Shown: positions 1 to 11,800 of the stretch, piece after piece
Layout of the letters: every line of letters starts with the position of its first letter
Numbering within the stretch: position 1 is the stretch's first letter
From: Phallusia mammillata
Lineage: Eukaryota; Chordata; Ascidiacea; Phlebobranchia; Ascidiidae
NCBI GenBank assembly: GCA_003260075.1
Contig: QLIY01000109.1
Coordinates: 1-64,000 of the forward strand
Length of the DNA stretch: 64,000 nt
Reading direction: 5' to 3'
Position numbers and translations under genes: made by a program
The notes under the pieces: generated by a model
What the model was told of the DNA's origin: nothing
Databases searched by the model: none
The model's input: only the letters and a program-made list of their open reading frames with translations

Positions 1-1028
1 CCACGACAGACTCCTATGTTTACATACAAGTAAAATATTTGAAGTTGTATGACGATGATGTATGAAAGTTGAATAGATCGTTGAGCAGAAGAAGATCTGA
101 TTCTGCAAACAAAATAACACGTTAAGTAACGAGTAACGGACTGGACTGTACACGTAGAAATAAAAGAATAAAGATAAAAGACCCACAAGGCTGATACTTC
201 ACAACGCGCTTCCAAAAGCCACGCCGTTTTGAAAAAAACGCGCCCGCTTGTGTGACGTCACAATGCCTATAGCGTGATGCGTAGCAAAGCAAAGACCTTA
301 TGCAGTAAATTGTTTAAGGTTTTAATGGTTGCTGGTTAAGTTAGTTTCGTTATGCTATTAAGATTGAAATGTCGATTATAAATAATGCTAATTTACTAAC
401 ATATATCACTATGATTAAGTTTGGCGCAGCTGGCATACTCGGATAACTTCTTCACAAATCAGATCAAATAGTTTTATACGTTACAATTCACCTACAATGC
501 CAGTAAGATTGAGTTTTTACAGTAAATCACTACTATTATTTAGTGTTAATCTACAAGGCCATTTACAACAAAAAATACGGACATAAAATGTTTATGTTTT
601 GCTTTAAATGCCCGCATACACTATAATATTGTCGAAGTATACTTCCTATTGTGTAGCATAGTTAAACACAGAACTTGGATTTACCTTCAAGTTTCTGGAT
701 GATTCCACCTCCGCACGCAGCAAACACCACGAGACAAATGACTTTGACTGGAATGACTTTTGCACGCCAAAAAACTCACTGAGCGCTGATTGGCTGCGCT
801 CATTCAAGCGTGTTAAATTTTGATGATGTGGCGCGGATAAAGACTTTGGGCAGTAAAAATGGGCAGTAAATATTTAAAAATATTAGATTTAAAGTTGGTT
901 TAATTTATCGGATATTAATGCTGGCATATAAATCACAGTTAGCATAATAAATTGATGATTGCTCAACGATCAGGCTTTCAAAAACCTTAAAACACTGTCC
1001 CCCAAATTTATTTTGGAAAATAAATTGA
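1..1028. other. Left flank, no gene seen
   Basis: I see no convincing exon in this stretch. It is AT-rich and contains a TGACGTCA palindrome at 253-260. Every open frame is short and shows no family resemblance. Confidence 0.5.
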
Positions 1029-1036
1029 TTCTAAAC

Positions 1037-1602
1037 CAGCGGTTCTTGACCTTTTTTTGTCCACGCCCCCTAAGGTGTTTGTCGGGCACTTCACGCCCCC
1101 CTGAAACAGGCAAAAACGACAGTTTTTTTAACACATGCAGCAATGGAACCACAAGAAGTCTCCGTTGCCTTTGTTGTAAACCAGGGATCACCTAATTACG
1201 GCCCAGGGGCGTTAAATGTGCAAACATTCATTATACATTTTGGTAATAATTTTACCTGGTCTAACAGAATTACAAGGCATATGTATTATCCAAAAGCAGT
1301 TTGTAACGTCACAGACAAAAGCAAAGAATAGTAATTGTGTGCGAACAATTGCCTTTTTAGTTCTTTGTGGTAGAATAAACAGGCATTAGTTGGTATGAGA
1401 CAGTTTTAGATTTTTCACAATTTTAAAATTAAACAGCGGTACAATCTAAATACAAATAAGATTGGGGAAGACATGAAGACCCTTTGTGGTCTGGTCAAAA
1501 TCGCCTCGCGAGTGCCAGTTTGGGAAAGGTGGCGTCAGAGCTTGTATCCCAAGCGGCTCNCGCCCCCCTAGGGGGGCGGGCCCCCCCGGTTAAGAACCAC
1601 TG
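1037..1602. mobile_element. hAT-type non-autonomous element (566 bp) with 8-bp target duplication
   Basis: The left end reads CAGCGGTTCTTGAC and the right end GGTTAAGAACCACTG, an imperfect terminal inverted repeat. The exact 8-bp direct repeat TTCTAAAC flanks it at 1029-1036 and 1603-1610, which is the hAT superfamily signature. There is no transposase frame. Inside, from about 1182 to 1420, lies a diverged copy of the family that starts at 2498: both share the 'ACGGCCC' head and an ACGTCACAGACAA...AACAATTGCCTT block. The element is therefore probably a nested insertion. A single ambiguous base lies at 1560. Confidence 0.8.
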
Positions 1603-2497
1603 TTCTAAACAAATGCGACATGGCCTGACCTCTTTAACCTGTTTTGAAAACATTATATCTTCGCTTGCTATTTTAATTAACTTATGCATGTGGATGTGTT
1701 GTCTTCGCAGTTTTAGGTGTGCACAACCTGCGGCCTATATGCTGTCGGCCGTGACAGAAATAAAACTGTTTGGCTAAATATTGAATTTTAATATTGCTCT
1801 AAATAGATTTTGTGAGGCTGGAAAAAGTATGCGTCGAACTTATGGTACGCCTAATGCGAAAAAACAGGGACCACAGGTGTCACAATACATATTATGACAG
1901 ACAGTAAACGCCCGCTTTGAAGCATTGGTGAAATAAGGATCAACGATGCGGCAGTTATAGCGAAAAGGTTGTGCACCTCTGTTCTACAGTAGAGATACAT
2001 TTTATTGTCATAATAAATAAAATATTTTACTGGAATATTTTATCAATACTAAATTGTGTATTTCGCTTGATATACTCAACATCTCGTGTAAACTTGGGAA
2101 AATATATGTAAAAAAGATTTATATGAGTCAAGCTAATGTGGCAAAACAAAGCTTGTTGGTGATATTTGTACCAATCAATCTGCAATTCATAAACCAAAAT
2201 GTTCGAATAGCCTACCGTTTTTCAGTTTCAGTTCGCTATTATTAATTTTTTTCGTAAATAACCATTATTACAAACACCCGATTCGGTGCATTCGAATTGT
2301 TTGCCTCCACCTGATCTGAGCCAGCAGTTTGCGATTTTCAAAACCGGTTTAATGTCCCTTTTAATGCTACCCATTTCTTTACACATCCACACGGGAATTT
2401 GACCGTAGGCCTATACACTGGGCAACACTAGAATAATTCGCCGTTTTTGTAGCTCTTATCTTACGTGTTTCTTATAGTACGTACTTTATTCTAAATC
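1603..2497. other. Non-coding stretch, no gene seen
   Basis: This is AT-rich sequence between two repeat elements. I find no supported exon, RNA gene or repeat end. Confidence 0.45.
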
Positions 2498-2850
2498 AGG
2501 GGTCACCAAACTACGGCCCGCGGGCCGGATCCGGCCCGCGAGGTCATTTCATCCGGCCCGCAACCACATTTTTTTGGTTTGCCAAATCGTATTGATAACT
2601 TTGTAACATTCAAAAATTAATCTACTCCTTACGAAAGTTTTCCTGTCGCGATATGTAGATTACCTATAGTTTTATAGAATTCGCCCGAGATTAATTCAAA
2701 GCCACTTTGTTACGTCACAGACAAGACTACAAGTGTTAATTGTGCGCAAACAATTGCCTTCTTTTGTTGCTTGTGACGTAATATAGAAGCATTGCTCGTA
2801 AGATAAGACTAACAATACAGTTTTGAACAGTCGCATCACCAGATTTTGAA
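2498..2850. repeat. hAT-like repeat, left end clear and right end not found
   Basis: It begins CAGGGGTCACCAAACTACGG followed by a GGCCCGCGGGCCGGATCCGGCC palindrome-rich head, typical of hAT-family ends. It shares internal blocks with the copy nested inside the 1037-1602 element. I could not find a matching right terminus, so the end given is approximate. Confidence 0.5.
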
Positions 2851-3736
2851 TAGGATTGCAGAAAGACCATATCTTGGCGCCCCTACAAACATTGCTTCGC
2901 GGGCTAAGTTTAGAAAGACGGCGCTAGGGCATATAACCTATGCGGCCCGAAAAGGTGGTGGACAAAATGTAATACGAGCTGCTTTTTCACTGATTCAGTT
3001 CCTGTTCAGTTTGGGGCTTTCGGGATATTTAACTTACGTTTTCGGTTCGAATCAGGATTTTTGAAATAAACGGAACAAAATGGTTCGCGGGTTTGGATTC
3101 TGTTCCGATTCGACTCCCTTGTTTTGTCCTGGGCCAACTTGTGTTTTCAATGGATTTTGGTACCAGTGCGAAATGATCGAGCGCACAAATGTCATCTCGA
3201 AAACTAACAAAAGTGTACGATTCTGATTTAAATATTCATCATAATTATTTGATTTGTTGAGTTAGTAGTGTTAGCACATCGAACAATGGGTCATTTTGAA
3301 GATCTACAACACGTAGGCATAATGCTAAATAGATGTAAATTTTGTTTGATGAAAACAAAACTTTATGGCCAGCACACATCGATTGTGTTTGTGTCAAAAG
3401 GCACAAAAGTCAAAGTCATAATAATAATGAATATCACGATATAAGTTGTGATATGTTATATAATGGGGTGCCCCGCCATCTAATCAAGGTAATTGTTTTT
3501 GGCCGTACAGTGACACTTTTTAGAACATTCAGCAAAGGCTGTTGTTGAAGCTTGTGTTTCAAAAAACACGTGGTGAGGTGTCGACCGTTAATACGATGAC
3601 GTAATGATGTTCGCATATAAATAACTAACGAATATTTAAAAAGCAGTTTGGGCGCTGAAATGCTTTGAAAGCATAAAAATAGTGTGTCAAAAAAATTATC
3701 GTTGGCGTTCAGTGCTGGTGATTTTGCTGTACTGTA
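2851..3736. other. Non-coding stretch, no gene seen
   Basis: No supported gene. The string TATATAATGGGGTG occurs here near 3457-3473 and again immediately before the single ambiguous base at 3934, which suggests a misjoin or local copy there. Confidence 0.4.
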
Positions 3737-3745
3737 GTAGAACTG

Positions 3746-4174
3746 GGGTCACGTGTAAAACTGCGGGCCCACTTGGCCCACGTGGCCCCCCCCCCCATTA
3801 TGCTGGCAAATAAATTCAATTATTACATATTTTTGAGCAAATTAATGCGCCATGTGCAATTTCAATGTAGGCCTAGGCTATGCAAATTTGGTATGCAACA
3901 AAGTAAAATCACCTTATGTTATATAATGGGGTGNAGCAATGGATGTAGTGGGCCCGCAGTTTTTCCTTGCGATAGACGCGACATGCACAGGATATAATGG
4001 GCCCGCGGTTTTTAGATACGAGAGGCGGGCCAAGCAAGCACTGGATATAGTGGGGCTACAGTTTTTATACTTGCAAGAAGCGGGCCCGCAGTTTTCCAAT
4101 TGCATGAGGCGGGCCAAGTGCTGGGCCAAGCGGGCCAAGTGATCCAAGTGGGCCCGCAGTTTTAGACGTGACCG
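3746..4174. mobile_element. GC-palindrome MITE, copy 1 (9-bp target duplication, interrupted)
   Basis: The ends are inverted copies of each other: GGTCACGTGTAAAACTGCGG on the left and CCGCAGTTTTAGACGTGACC on the right. The 9-bp direct repeat GTAGAACTG flanks the element at 3737-3745 and 4175-4183. The interior repeats the unit 'AAAACTGCGGGCCCAC' in both orientations. An 11-base C-run (3786-3796) and an ambiguous base (3934) disrupt the left half. The 9-10 bp duplication would fit a Mutator-like (MULE) origin; that assignment is inference. Copy 2 is at 13498-13707. Confidence 0.7.
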
Positions 4175-4255
4175 GTAGAACTGTAGAGTGTAGAATGATG
4201 ACAACGTGCGTTCCTCTATTTCCCGGAATTTTCATTCCCGGGAATCGGGAATTAA

Positions 4256-4298
4256 CCACTGATCTCTATAAACAGAGAGGGTTTATAGAGATCAGTGG
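4256..4298. repeat. Perfect 18-bp inverted repeat with 7-base loop
   Basis: CCACTGATCTCTATAAAC at 4256-4273 is exactly complementary to 4281-4298 across the loop AGAGAGG. It lies just right of a MITE in AU-rich sequence. It could be a miniature foldback element or a hairpin RNA; nothing nearby decides between them. Confidence 0.6.
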
Positions 4299-5335
4299 AA
4301 TTAACAGATCATGTTTCGGGAATTTCGGGATGCCGACAAAATAATATGACATTTTTGTCGTGCGGAATTGTGATGATTTAAAACAATTTATGTTCTCTAG
4401 AAACGTTTAATTTAGCACATTTATTGTGGTTAATATTACGCTTGCGTTTAAAGTTCCGTAAATTGTGAAAAATAATAATTCCTTTTCCGTGGAATACCCG
4501 GGAGGATACGCTTGTTCCGTTTCTGCCCTTTATTTCAAATTTTTTTTACAGAACTTTTGTGATTTTTAACTAGCATGTAGGAATAAGTATCACTGGGTGA
4601 CAATAAGGTAATACTTGCTGGTAAAACTACTTCTATGCTGGATTTTAAAGCATGGATAACTCTGAGTCCATTGATGAGGGAATCCCTGAATTGTTTAGTA
4701 AGTTTTTTATTGCCAATATGAAATATTACAATTACTTTATTGCTTGTACTTCCTATAAATAATTGCAATACTTCAAACTGTTAGTTTGATACTAAATTTT
4801 TCAAACACAATTATTACACAAACAGTATCTTTTTTGTTTTTTATTTCTTTATGATATCGGCAAATTCCAAATTGTTAACAGTAAATGAACAACACTGGCC
4901 CACAGGTCCATTTTGGCTGTCTATTGGTTTGAAAAATGACATGTGTAAATTAACTTGATGCACTTACTGTGTGAAACTATTAATGAACATAATGCTTTTT
5001 TGCCCAAGATATATTTCTCAATTTGATATGTGAAATAAGTTCTTTATGTAATACAACTACTTGTTTACCGTATGGCATGCGTAGTGTATAATATTTGCCC
5101 ATTTCACCATTTCAGTTCTGCACAGCCAGTTTGCAGAGTATGCCGGTCATTTTAAAAAAGTTGACCACCACTTGCTTTGCTCATGCTGAAATTGGTCTTG
5201 CACATGGATTTTAGGGTTGTACATGTGCGCAAACAGGACATATTGGTCCTACAAGATCTTGGGATCTGGTACACTTTGTAGACTGGCTACATAGGTATTT
5301 TATGCCCGTTTTATAACTTGTCTTGTTGGTTTTAG
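4299..5335. other. Upstream flank of NACHT locus, no gene seen
   Basis: No supported exon precedes the NACHT exon that begins at 5336. A splice-acceptor-like ...CATTTCAG occurs near 5115, but the frame after it closes quickly. If the NACHT gene has 5' effector exons, I cannot identify them here. Confidence 0.4.
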
Positions 5336-6180
5336 TGCAATTTCTTTCCAACCAACTGGAATCACAATATGCAAGCAATCACAAGGCAAGGTATGGAGAG
5401 GAACTTATTAGAGAATTTTTCAAAATGGAAAATATGAATCTTGACCGCAATGAGGAAGAAGTAGTAAAACCCGCCAATGTACATAAAAACACTGTGGCCA
5501 TTATTGGCGATCCTGGAATGGGCAAAACGAAAATGGTGCAAACCTTGGTGAACCAGATCAGGCATAAAAAGGTCTGGATCAACACAAAAATCATCTTTTT
5601 CCTCAGAGCTGAAGAAATTGACTTTTCACTTAAGCAGGAAATGAAAGACTTTTTGTTAAGTGGCCTCACCATCCGTTGTACGAGCGAAGAGCTCAGTCCG
5701 CAGGACTTCAAAAATATGGAAGAAGGTGGGGGGTGTATGGTGGTTGTTGATGGTATTGATGCTGCTCGAACAGATGCATTTAAAAGAGATGACCAACTTA
5801 ACTTGTACTTGGAGAAAGAAGTTACAACAGCAGATGTTCACATTAAAAACCTTTTGCTTGGGAGGACATTTCATGGTTCGAAAAAAGTTTTAACATGCCG
5901 CAAGCATGACTTTTTTGAAATTGCACCTGTGTTTCGACCAGCATACATTGTCACTTGCAATGGGCTTAATTTACGTCAAGGATATAGAGAAATTTGTGAG
6001 GCAGAATGTGAATCCCCGCACCAAGTAAAATTAATGATGAAATTTCTTGACAAACACCCAGATATTGAAAAAGTTTGCCATGTACCATTGGTTAGCGTGA
6101 CTGTGGTACACTTTTTAAAACAAAATATTGAAATTTTAGCACGAACCGATGCATTGCTATCACTAAGAGAATCTTGGTAA
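5336..6180 (+). CDS. NACHT-domain NTPase exon 1 (NLR-like), partial gene
   Basis: This large exon follows a TTTTAG acceptor and encodes about 280 residues of a NACHT-type STAND NTPase. Visible motifs are Walker A GDPGMGKTKM about 60-70 residues in and a Walker B-type strand CMVVVDGIDA about 80 residues later. NACHT proteins oligomerise on nucleotide binding and act as scaffolds in innate sensing; that role is family knowledge. No in-frame ATG opens the exon, so the start lies in an unidentified upstream exon. The frame stops at TAA 6178-6180; a donor (TTG|GTAACT) sits across the stop, but splicing to the nearest candidate acceptors makes TGA at once. No leucine-rich repeats, death-fold or other effector domain is visible. 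It shares phase and layout with the exon at 7207-8090. Confidence 0.75.
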
Positions 6181-6731
6181 CTATTCCCAATATTTTTTTA
6201 ACTTTTTTACAAATGAAATATGTTGTTTTCATGCGGTTTATGCTGTTCTGTTTGTAGTTCGTGCATTTTTTCAGTGATTTGCTGTATGACTGTTTTTTAC
6301 TGAAGTCAGTTTTTCACCTCTATGTAATAGTACTAGTATACAACCAGTAAAAATGGCAATGTAAAACAAATATTAGGACAGTGCAAAGAAGACAGTTATT
6401 CTTTGGTTCTTCTTAATTATATATGTTTTTGTTTTTTTCAGATAAGAATCAGTCCAATAAAATCTAAAAAAGTGAATAGTTTTTATATTAAATGCTCAAA
6501 GCACCATTGGTCAGTAGCATCAAGCAGTGTAAATGAACGGACGTGGTAAGTTTGAATGATTGTTGCTTGTTTTGAAGGGTACTTCTTAAAACGGGCACCA
6601 AATCAATATCAAAACAGGACAATTATACTAACTGTTAAAGCTAATGATTATGCCTCTTGCTTTTATAAAAAAATTTATGTTTATTTAATTGCAAATTCTA
6701 AAAATTAGCCACTTATTAACTGTTTTTGCAG

Positions 6732-8090
6732 ACAATGGAATTGCAGTGTACCACACTACGTCAGAAAACTTGATTTCTAAAGTTTTTGGTAAGTACCAGG
6801 ATTTCCTTTATCTAGGCAATATGCTTTACAATTCTTTTGTGGCCTGTTCTAGTAATACATATGAAACTGGATAAAATGAAAATACAATTTAGGTAGTTCC
6901 TTTAAGTCAGTGGTTTCCAACCTGTGGGTTGTGACCCCAACTGAAGTCGCCTGACAATTTGCCTGGGGTCACCTAAGGCAGTGCTTCTCAACTCGTTTTA
7001 GGCCATGGACCACTAGCCCCAATATAATAAACCCATGGACCACTTCATTGTTGAGAAAAAAATACAGTCAATGTGAATATATAGCCTTGGGGTCACCGCA
7101 ACTTGGCAAATGTTATCAAGGGGTCAGGGCACCATAAAGGTTGAGAACCGCTGCTTTAAGGAGAGCCATTTGCATCACAAAAATTAACAAATAGTTTCTT
7201 TTTCAGGTCAAGTTCTTCCAAATGACCCGGAAATTACATTTGATTTATTTCCCCGTCCTATTGCTGGACCTCGGCTGGGCGAAGAAGTCATAAATGAATT
7301 TTATAAGATTGAAGACATGCATTTTGATCGTGGGGAGGAAATGAAAGTGATTCAACAAGATAATGCTATTAACAAGCATACAAATGGACTAGCACTGATT
7401 GGAGAGGCAGGCATAGGAAAAACCCAAATGGTTAAAACCGTTATAAAGAAAATTGTAAACAGGCAATTTCTTCCAAAGTCAAAGTGTGTATTTTTTCTCA
7501 AAATGAACGAGATAGATTTTACACAAAAAGATGCCTTTACAAAATTTATCCTCACATTTAGTCCTATAGTTCCAATGCGCCGCGACATGAAGCCCCACGA
7601 TTTGGAAGAACTTAAGCAGGGTGAAGGCTGCGTTGTGGTAATCGATGGACTTGATGCAGCGAACACAGACTCGTTTAAAAGAATTAATGATGACGTACCA
7701 ACATCTTTTAATGACACAACACCTGATGTTCATGTCAAAAATCTTCTAATGGGCCGAGTCTTCCCCGCGGCAACAAAGATACTCACATGTCGAAGGCGAG
7801 AATTTTTTGAACTTGCTCCAAGGTACAGACCGCCGTTCATTCTTACATGCCGTGGACTTAGCTACAACCTTGGCTACACAGCAATTTGCAAACTTGCTAA
7901 AAGTACTCAACGCGAAATGAGGTTTGTTATGACATTTTTTGAGGACCGGCCAGAGATTCGAAGGATATGCCAAATTCCATTCTTATGCATGGCCACAGTG
8001 CGCTTACTGAAGCATGACATGAGAAACACCACAAACAATAAGAACGGCGAATCTATTTTTTTGCCCACAATAGACTCTGGGATAACCTAA
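6732..8090 (+). CDS. NACHT-domain NTPase 2 (NLR-like), partial gene, tandem paralogue
   Basis: Exons 6732-6788 and 7207-8090 join in phase. The second is a paralogue of the exon at 5336: both start at the same codon phase and continue with the shared pattern GEE-(V/L)I-(N/R)EF(Y/F)K. Walker A reads GEAGIGKTQM and Walker B CVVVIDGLDA, followed by a conserved K(V/I)LTCR block and a short C-terminal helical region. The protein stops at TAA 8088-8090 with no leucine-rich repeats. Whether both units form one two-NACHT gene or two short genes is not settled; a possible exon at 6442-6545 is open only in a phase that does not join. A hAT-type MITE sits in the intron at 6908-7153. Confidence 0.7.
6908..7153. 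mobile_element. hAT-type MITE in NACHT intron
   Basis: The ends are CAGTGGTTTCCAACCTGTGG and GGTTGAGAACCGCTG. The flanks CTTTAAGT (6900-6907) and CTTTAAGG (7154-7161) match in 7 of 8 positions, an aged 8-bp target duplication. A second hAT-like head (GCAGTGCTTCTCAACTCG) begins near 6978, so the element may be composite. Confidence 0.7.
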
Positions 8091-8885
8091 CAAAGATAAC
8101 AATGTTACAATATTATCATAAATGATGTATTGTGAACAAGTGTAACTTAAAGGGTGGAGCATAAAAGGCGACTAATTTTCTGAAGGCATGCATCTCCATC
8201 GGGCTTTTGATTGAAAACCAGTTGCGCATGGATTCTCACATTATTTTTTATATGAGATGGTGGCACAAATCAGTAATTTTGTACTGTTTGTGTTTCTACT
8301 GTAAGTTGTTGCAATCAATATTTTTACCATTTTACAATCGATGCCAATCTTAAATACAAAATGTAATGCATTTTTCCACCATGCCACACGAGTGGTATGC
8401 TTTGTAAAAATTAGTGAGTAGCCAACATAAACAAGTGATTAAAATCTGCAGATTGTTCTGGATCTTTGCCTAATTCGGACAAAACCCTAGGTACAAATGA
8501 TTTCTAATGTGGTATAGTTTAAACTAATCGACATCGGTTGAATCTTTGACTAATTCGAACAACTTTTTTGGGCCAAATGGGCCTGGATTACCCAAGGTTT
8601 ACTGTTGTAATGTGATGTTACATTACTTCCAACTTAAATGACACAGGGGGGGGGGGGGCCAAATGGGCCTGGATTACCCGAGATTTACTGTTGTAATGTG
8701 ATGTTACATTACTTCCAACTTAAATGACACATACTCCTTGCAGAGGTAAATATAAGAACTGTTACCTTACATCTCTAAATATCACCAGTTTGCAACAAAA
8801 TAAAACAAAAACTTGCATTATTTTATTTGTAAACATTATAACCCAACCCGCAAAAAAATAAAACTGCTAATTAAAAAAAATCAGT
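8091..8885. repeat. Intergenic, with direct duplication split by G-run
   Basis: The sequence about 8572-8645 (GGGCCAAATGGGCCTGGATT onward) recurs at 8658-8731 with a few substitutions, and the copies are separated by a 12-base G-run at 8646-8657. This is one instance of the window-wide homopolymer-junction pattern. The rest is AT-rich 3' flank of both convergent neighbours. Confidence 0.7.
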
Positions 8886-11800
8886 TTAGTTGATTGCCCC
8901 AGTTGCAGGTTTTGCCGTCATTGACTGTGGCAGTTTGTCAAATGATCCTCTACTGGCCATGTTCGCATAAGATCTTCCTTGAACTCCAACTTTTGGTGGA
9001 GATGTAAACCCAGCGGCTTTGTACATTCGCTCAATGTTGCTTCCTGCTGCTGAACCTTGAAATGTAGGCTTGCTTTTTGTGGCTACAGGAGTAGGTGAAA
9101 AACTAAAATCATCTTTTTTCGGCTCCACAGGAATTGACACTGAAGCTGCTGCAGGGGCAAAAGGGAGTTTTGGGGGCTCCTGCTTGGGTGGTGTTTGTTG
9201 GTAGGGGGCAACTGCTGCTGCTGGTTTGTTGAACCCATAAATAATGGTTGAGGATTGGGGTTTAACCCGTGATGTGCCTGATGGGGTGATCGGACTAGTG
9301 CTACTTATACTTGATTTTGCTAAATTTCCACTCGATGACCAATCATCCTTCACAATCTGCAGAAACAGAACAACACATCTTTATAACTTTTCACAGCATG
9401 TAAGGTGATTAAAACGCTACCATCGCCAAGTAGTAAAAAAAATCAAGCAAACATTTTAACCTATGATACAGGCTAGTCAAACAACAGAATAAAAAACATG
9501 CTTATAGTGAATTGGAAAAGCCAGTACATGCAATGGGGCAATATCTAACCAACCATTTAAGAGGAAATTATCTCAAGGAATGTTTATCTCACGGAAAAAA
9601 TGCATAGGTTGCCACACAATATTTCTTATGGTCTAAATGTGACATGCTTTCATGTTGATATTTGGGCAATAGTCAACAGTTTTAGGCAATTAGCTTTGAG
9701 CTTAAGTTATTAAATTGTAATTTAAGCAATATTTATTCATGTATAACCTTAAAATATTTGGCCTTCCCAATATTTTTGACTTGACATGCTTGCATTAGAC
9801 ACAGTCGTTTTACAGACAAAGTATGTATTACCTGTACAGTTAAGTTAGAAACGAGTGGTGCAAGTCGATTTGTCACATGAGCTAAAACCATTTGTTCATC
9901 AGCATCACGTCGTACTCTCACATGTATTGATCCAGCCATTATTAGTCCATACCCATTTGAGTGATGAATATTATCATGTGATTTTGAAGGAGCCAATGCA
10001 ATTGTGTGAAAGCGTTCATTGCGAATTTCAAGAACTCCATCTTGGGTACAAAAAAAGTGTTGCATTGACTTGCTCCTAGAAGTGTTTACTTGTACAACAT
10101 ATACGTAAAATAGATCAATCCCATTGCTTATCCGCAAACTTGTGCTTTAGACTTTTTATATCCAAGGTTCAGTTTGCTAAATTAGCAAATTTTACAAAAA
10201 TTGTAACAATGTATTTTTCCAAGACCGAACCTATTAAATTCAAAAAGTTTTAGTCTGGAAGAGACAAGGGGCCCTATTTTCCAATGTCTTTACCGGAAGA
10301 AATGTTTGTGTTTTGCCCAATTCTGTACCGTACATTTTTTTCCAATATGTTAGGACAAACATCACAAAACAATTTATTTTTTGAAGCATTATCGCTTTGT
10401 CAATTATATCAACAAAAGATCTGTAATTCATTTGCATAATAGCAATGGTGGCTGAGGCTACGCTTAAGCCCGACATTACAAAGTTAAAATTATCACACAA
10501 TTCCTGTGAGAGTAACACAACTGTTACTTTGCAACAAAACCAATGTTGGCACAAAAGCATAGCATACAGGTTCACTTAACCTCACAGCTGATTCAGCATT
10601 TGATAAAAAAAAGTATACAAAGGCAAATATACTACTACTCTTTCAAGCATCCAGTTTTGTAGGTCTTCGTCTGGAGACTCTTAAGATAATGTTATGTGCT
10701 GGTTTAGTCATAGTTGTTTTTACAGATCCAAAACCTACCAAGTGTCTGTGCTTCACTGAGCAGTTTATCCAGTTGTCCAAGCACATAGGGTGGAGTTGTG
10801 TTCAGCAAAACTCTCGCACTGCAATTTGCTATCGGCCACATGGTGCATATTGTTACAATGGCAATAAGAATGGCGGTTACAGTGTCAGCAAAGTAGTAGG
10901 CACTTGAAAAAAAATGGAAGAAAAATTAAAATCTTGCCAAGCAAACTCTGGTATATTACCCAAGTTTAAAACAAATATTTCACAATTTTTTTAATTTCTT
11001 CCATTTTTAAATAAAACCTACTCTATTTGAATAAGGAGGTCAGTGATAAGAAGAAATGATGCACCAACAAATGATGCAAGAAAGAAGGGGTCAACTCTGG
11101 GCAGAAGAATACGGCCAAGCATGGGAACGACACTACATAAGCTGTGACTCATGTCTGCCACGTGTTCCTGGATAATTGAAGAAGATGAGGCTGAAAAATA
11201 AATAAAGTTTTGTAAATTGGGTCAGTTGATAGCGGTAGTGGCAAAAAATGCTTTTTTCTGATAGCGTGAAGGGTATTTTTGACAAAAAAATGAAATAAAT
11301 TTAGCAGCTTTGTTAAAGTGTTACATTATTTTACCATACTTGTTTTATGAGATGCTGCATTTTGTTGCCTAAACATACCCATTTTAAAAAGCCCTGCATC
11401 AGTGGTTCCCTCCCAAGGGAGGAATTTCAAAAATTTCAAGGTAGGATTTCACTTTAACTTGTACATGTGGTTTGTAAATACAAATTTTAGCTCTAGAAAT
11501 ATAACCTGTAAAGTTGATTAGAAACCTTATTTTTAAAGGATCAGTTTTTGAATCTACTTTCTATCATGTAGATTCTTATGTAGGAATGCAAATGTTTTTA
11601 AAAGTTAAAGGAGGAATTTGTCGATCATTGGGAACCACTGCCCTACATGTACCACTATAAATCAGTCTTGAATGAAAACACCAAACTAGCAAAAAAAACT
11701 CATTTCGGAGCAAAAGTTGACTGAAAGCCACATAACTGAATAAAGTTATAGTTTATGTTTTCAAAATTTCCACATTTAGACTTTTGTTGTGTTTTCTAGT

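Noticed and set aside
4535..4768. Minus-strand frame with VIFHIGNKKL, faintly like SGNH-hydrolase segments found in some retroelements
   Set aside because: Only one short stretch looks similar, no catalytic block or neighbouring element frame is present, and the match could be chance.
6442..6545. Possible exon between the NACHT units with good splice sites
   Set aside because: It is open only in a phase that creates a stop at either join.
11022..11035. TCTATTTGAATAAG on the plus strand matches 14 bases of the Ciona spliced leader as I remember it
   Set aside because: It is the complement of SLC30A6 codons for the conserved LIQI segment and is not followed by a GT donor, so it is not a leader gene.
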